From Rubrivivax sp. (lineage in GTDB: Bacteria; Pseudomonadota; Gammaproteobacteria; Burkholderiales; Burkholderiaceae_C), in the NCBI GenBank assembly GCA_020852865.1, contig JADYZZ010000095.1, positions 47,599 through 111,598 of the forward strand: a stretch of 64,000 nt of DNA, written 5' to 3'. The position numbers were made by a program, and so were the translations under genes. Shown here one piece after another: positions 60,787 to 64,000 of this stretch (position 1 is the first letter of the stretch; each line of letters starts with the position of its first letter). Below the pieces are notes generated by a model. That model saw nothing but the letters and a program-made list of their open reading frames with translations, was not told where the DNA came from and did no database searches.

Positions 60787-61911
60787 TTGGCAGCGATCGA
60801 GGGCCACATCCTCACGCCCGCGGGCTTCGTGCACGGGCGCGTCGCGTTCGACGAGCGCATCGTCGCCGTCGCCGGGCAGCCCGTCGACGAGGCGCGCGTA
60901 CGCGCAAGCTGCGCGCCGATCGTGTTGCCCGGCTTCGTCGACCTGCACGTGCACGGCGGCGGCGGCCACGACACGATGGCCGGCGGCGACGCGGCCGCGG
61001 CGCTGGCGCGCACGCACGCGCGCCACGGCACGACGTCGCTGCTGGCCACGACGATGACGGCGCCGCGCGCCGAGATCGAGGCCGCGCTCGCGGCGCTGGC
61101 GCCCACGGTTGCGCGGCGTCCGGCGCAGGCCGCGCGCGTGCTCGGCGTGCATCTCGAGGGACCGTACATCAACCGCGACAGACTCGGCGCGCAGCCCGAC
61201 TTCGCCTGCACCGGCACGCTCGACGAGGTGCTGGCGCTGCACGCGATCGCACCGATCCGGCTGGTGACGCTGGCGCCCGAACTGCCCGGCCACATGGCGC
61301 TGGTGGCGGCGCTGCGCGCGCGCGGCTTCGTCGTGCAACTAGGCCACTCGGCCGCGGGCTACGAGGAAAGCCGGGCGGCGTTCGAGGCCGGAGCGCAAGG
61401 CGTGACGCATCTGTTCAACGCGATGGGCCCCCTGCACCACCGCGCCCCGGGTCTGGCAGGTGCGGCGCTGGCCCACGCCACGCACGCCGAAATCATTCCC
61501 GACCTGCTGCACGTGCACCCTGGAGCGATCCTGGCGGCGCGGCGCGCCATCCCGGGCCTGTACTGCGTCACCGACAGCAGCGCCGCCGCCGGCATGCCCG
61601 ACGGCGAATACCGCCTGGGCCGCCGAACGGTGACGCGCTGCCTGGGCGGTGTGCGGCTGCCCGACGGCACCCTCGCCGGCAGCACGCTGACGATGGATCA
61701 GGCGCTGCGCAATCTGGTCGGCCTGGGGCTGCCGCTGGGCGAAGCCTCGCAGCGCACGGCGACGATCGCGGCGCGACACCTGGGCCTGACCGACCGCGGC
61801 GCGATCGAGCCCGGAGCCTGGGCCGATCTGGTCGTGCTCGACGCAAAGCTCGCACTGCACGAGGTGTACATCGAAGGCGAGCCGATCGCACCGACGTCCG
61901 CCGAAGCTTAG
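60787..61911 (+). CDS. nagA: N-acetylglucosamine-6-phosphate deacetylase
   Basis: The 374-residue amidohydrolase removes the acetyl group of GlcNAc-6-P in amino-sugar and peptidoglycan recycling. The metal site is seen in GFVDLHVHGGGGHDTM (H-x-H), VHLEGPYIN, GHSAAGY, and VTHLFNAMGPLHHR. TDSSAAAGMPDG gives the catalytic Asp region. The first usable start is TTG 60787, 23 bases after the yacG stop. A hairpin follows at 61969-62016. Its partner nagB is not in the window. Confidence 0.93.
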   Translation: MAAIEGHILTPAGFVHGRVAFDERIVAVAGQPVDEARVRASCAPIVLPGFVDLHVHGGGGHDTMAGGDAAAALARTHARHGTTSLLATTMTAPRAEIEAALAALAPTVARRPAQAARVLGVHLEGPYINRDRLGAQPDFACTGTLDEVLALHAIAPIRLVTLAPELPGHMALVAALRARGFVVQLGHSAAGYEESRAAFEAGAQGVTHLFNAMGPLHHRAPGLAGAALAHATHAEIIPDLLHVHPGAILAARRAIPGLYCVTDSSAAAGMPDGEYRLGRRTVTRCLGGVRLPDGTLAGSTLTMDQALRNLVGLGLPLGEASQRTATIAARHLGLTDRGAIEPGAWADLVVLDAKLALHEVYIEGEPIAPTSAEA

Positions 61912-61968
61912 CGTTTTGCGCGGCCGACACCGCCCGTGCAGCGCGGGCCGCCGCCCGCCTGCCTGGAA

Positions 61969-62016
61969 ACCGACGCAGGCAAGCCCGACATAAGGGGCTT
62001 GCCCAGCCGCGTCGGT
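61969..62016 (+). terminator. Two-part stem-loop after nagA
   Basis: The outer arms ACCGACGC (61969-61976) and GCGTCGGT (62009-62016) and the inner arms GGCAAGCCC (61978-61986) and GGGCTTGCC (61995-62003) are all perfectly complementary, giving a long hairpin with one asymmetric internal loop. It has no T-run, so it could be a Rho-type or structural element. The 3' half recurs, altered, at 62058-62086. Confidence 0.55.
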
Positions 62017-62102
62017 GCGTTGGACTGGTTGCGCGATCGAACTTACGGCATGCGCGCCAACACAAGGGTTTTCACCAGTCGCGTCCGTTCGTTGCCTGCC
62101 TC

Positions 62103-62130
62103 TTGAAGCGTTCAGTCCAGTACCTATAAT
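62103..62130 (+). promoter_or_regulatory. groESL promoter
   Basis: TTGAAG (62103-62108) and a perfect TATAAT (62125-62130) are separated by 16 bases, a normal sigma-70 spacing. The upstream CTTGAA is also the sigma-32 -35 hexamer, but no CCCCAT-type -10 follows, so sigma-32 use is uncertain. Confidence 0.8.
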
Positions 62131-62137
62131 GCTCTTG

Positions 62138-62164
62138 CTGGCACTCATCTACGTTGAGTGCTAA
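62138..62164 (+). promoter_or_regulatory. CIRCE operator (HrcA site)
   Basis: CTGGCACTC, nine spacer bases, then GAGTGCTAA. The right arm is the perfect CIRCE half; the left arm differs from TTAGCACTC in the first three positions. It lies eight bases after the -10, where HrcA binding would block transcription start of groESL. Confidence 0.9.
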
Positions 62165-62263
62165 CAGGGCGGGCTCACTATCGCGCGCCCTACAAATGTG
62201 AGCGTGGATTCACTCTCCCGATTCCTCGCTCCTCGTCTCGTACCCCATCCACAAGGAGATCAA

Positions 62264-62557
62264 ATGAAGCTTCGTCCGTTGCACGATCGCGTGATCGTCA
62301 AGCGCCTCGAGCAGGAAACCAAGACCGCCTCGGGCATCGTGATCCCCGACAACGCGGCCGAGAAGCCCGACCAGGGCGAAGTGCTTGCCGTCGGCCCCGG
62401 CAAGCGCAACGACAAGGGCGACTTCGTGGCCCTGAACATCAAGGTCGGCGACCGCGTGCTGTTCGGCAAGTACAGCGGCCAGACCGTGAAGGTCGACGGC
62501 GACGAGTTGCTCGTGATGCGCGAAGAGGATCTCTTCGCCGTCGTCGAGAAGAAGTGA
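62264..62557 (+). CDS. groES: Co-chaperonin GroES
   Basis: The 97-residue protein begins [20 protein letters not shown] and has the mobile loop [20 protein letters not shown] and the C-terminal [16 protein letters not shown]. It caps the GroEL ring. A strong RBS (AAGGAGATCAA) precedes the start. It is followed by groEL after 126 bases. Confidence 0.98.
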   Translation: MKLRPLHDRVIVKRLEQETKTASGIVIPDNAAEKPDQGEVLAVGPGKRNDKGDFVALNIKVGDRVLFGKYSGQTVKVDGDELLVMREEDLFAVVEKK

Positions 62558-62611
62558 ATCGCGCCCGGCGGCCCCGCACGGTCCGCGTCCGGACGCACCG
62601 GACCCCGTTGA

Positions 62612-64000
<1,389 letters not shown>

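Larger units (their letters stand above)
61912..62263. other. Intergenic region nagA-groES with repeats, promoter and CIRCE
   Basis: No gene is seen. The order is: a long stem-loop (61969-62016), which contains the first copy of an imperfect 29-base repeat whose second copy is at 62058-62086, a promoter (62103-62130), the CIRCE operator (62138-62164) and then a leader with GGAG before the groES ATG. Confidence 0.75.

Overview
The window is very GC-rich (around 70 % by eye) and comes from a betaproteobacterium of the order Burkholderiales. The gene orders hemA-prfA-prmC-grxD, rplU-rpmA-obgE-proB, ispB-tRNA-Pro-pilB-pilC-pilD-coaE-zapD-yacG and nrdB-nrdA-ampD-pilR-pilS-PP0621-ccsA-like/ffh are typical of Comamonadaceae, Sphaerotilaceae and relatives. 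I cannot name a species from the sequence alone. Both window edges cut genes: a probable uracil-DNA glycosylase on the left and groEL on the right.

Layout. 1-12 kb: a tight UDG-rimI-tsaB-EamA cluster (minus), divergent dacB-semiSWEET, an OmpW-like porin, two SGNH lipoprotein paralogues (one lacking catalytic residues), sua5/tsaC, a secreted hypothetical, and purK-purE. Upstream of purE, where purC often lies in this order, is a lower-GC repeat-type gene of unknown function. 12-26 kb: an H1-like Lys/Ala/Pro-rich DNA-binding protein, class Ia ribonucleotide reductase nrdB-nrdA with a clear pair of NrdR boxes, ampD, the PilR/PilS two-component pair, a CcsA-like membrane protein, ffh, a DUF2726 protein and ftsY. 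ffh and ftsY, the two SRP GTPases, lie within 3.5 kb of each other.

26.5-40.5 kb: a defence-type island. It starts beside a tRNA-Met gene with a strong terminator. It then shows the severed N-terminus of a DUF4102-type tyrosine integrase, followed by a minus-strand run of nine tightly packed genes. In transcription order these are an SNF2-type helicase with DUF3883, a RecF/OLD-like AAA ATPase, a broken DUF4276 partner, an AbrB/PemK toxin-antitoxin pair, a DUF1156 DNA methylase, an MntA/HepT toxin-antitoxin pair, and a large Swt1-HEPN/DUF499 ATPase. Helicase + methylase + ATPase matches the composition I recall being called Hma, but here it carries two complete TA modules and a decayed ATPase/nuclease-like pair between the core genes. 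This is the most interesting part of the window.

40.6-64 kb: housekeeping genes again. They are a secreted hypothetical-miaB, hemA-prfA-prmC, an outer-membrane-like protein, grxD, a lytic transglycosylase and proS (minus), rppH, proB-obgE-rpmA-rplU (minus), ispB, tRNA-Pro(CGG), pilB-pilC-pilD, coaE, zapD, yacG, nagA, and groES-groEL behind a sigma70-like promoter and a CIRCE operator. Several genes in 53.8-60.8 kb (ispB, pilD, zapD, nagA) appear to start with TTG.
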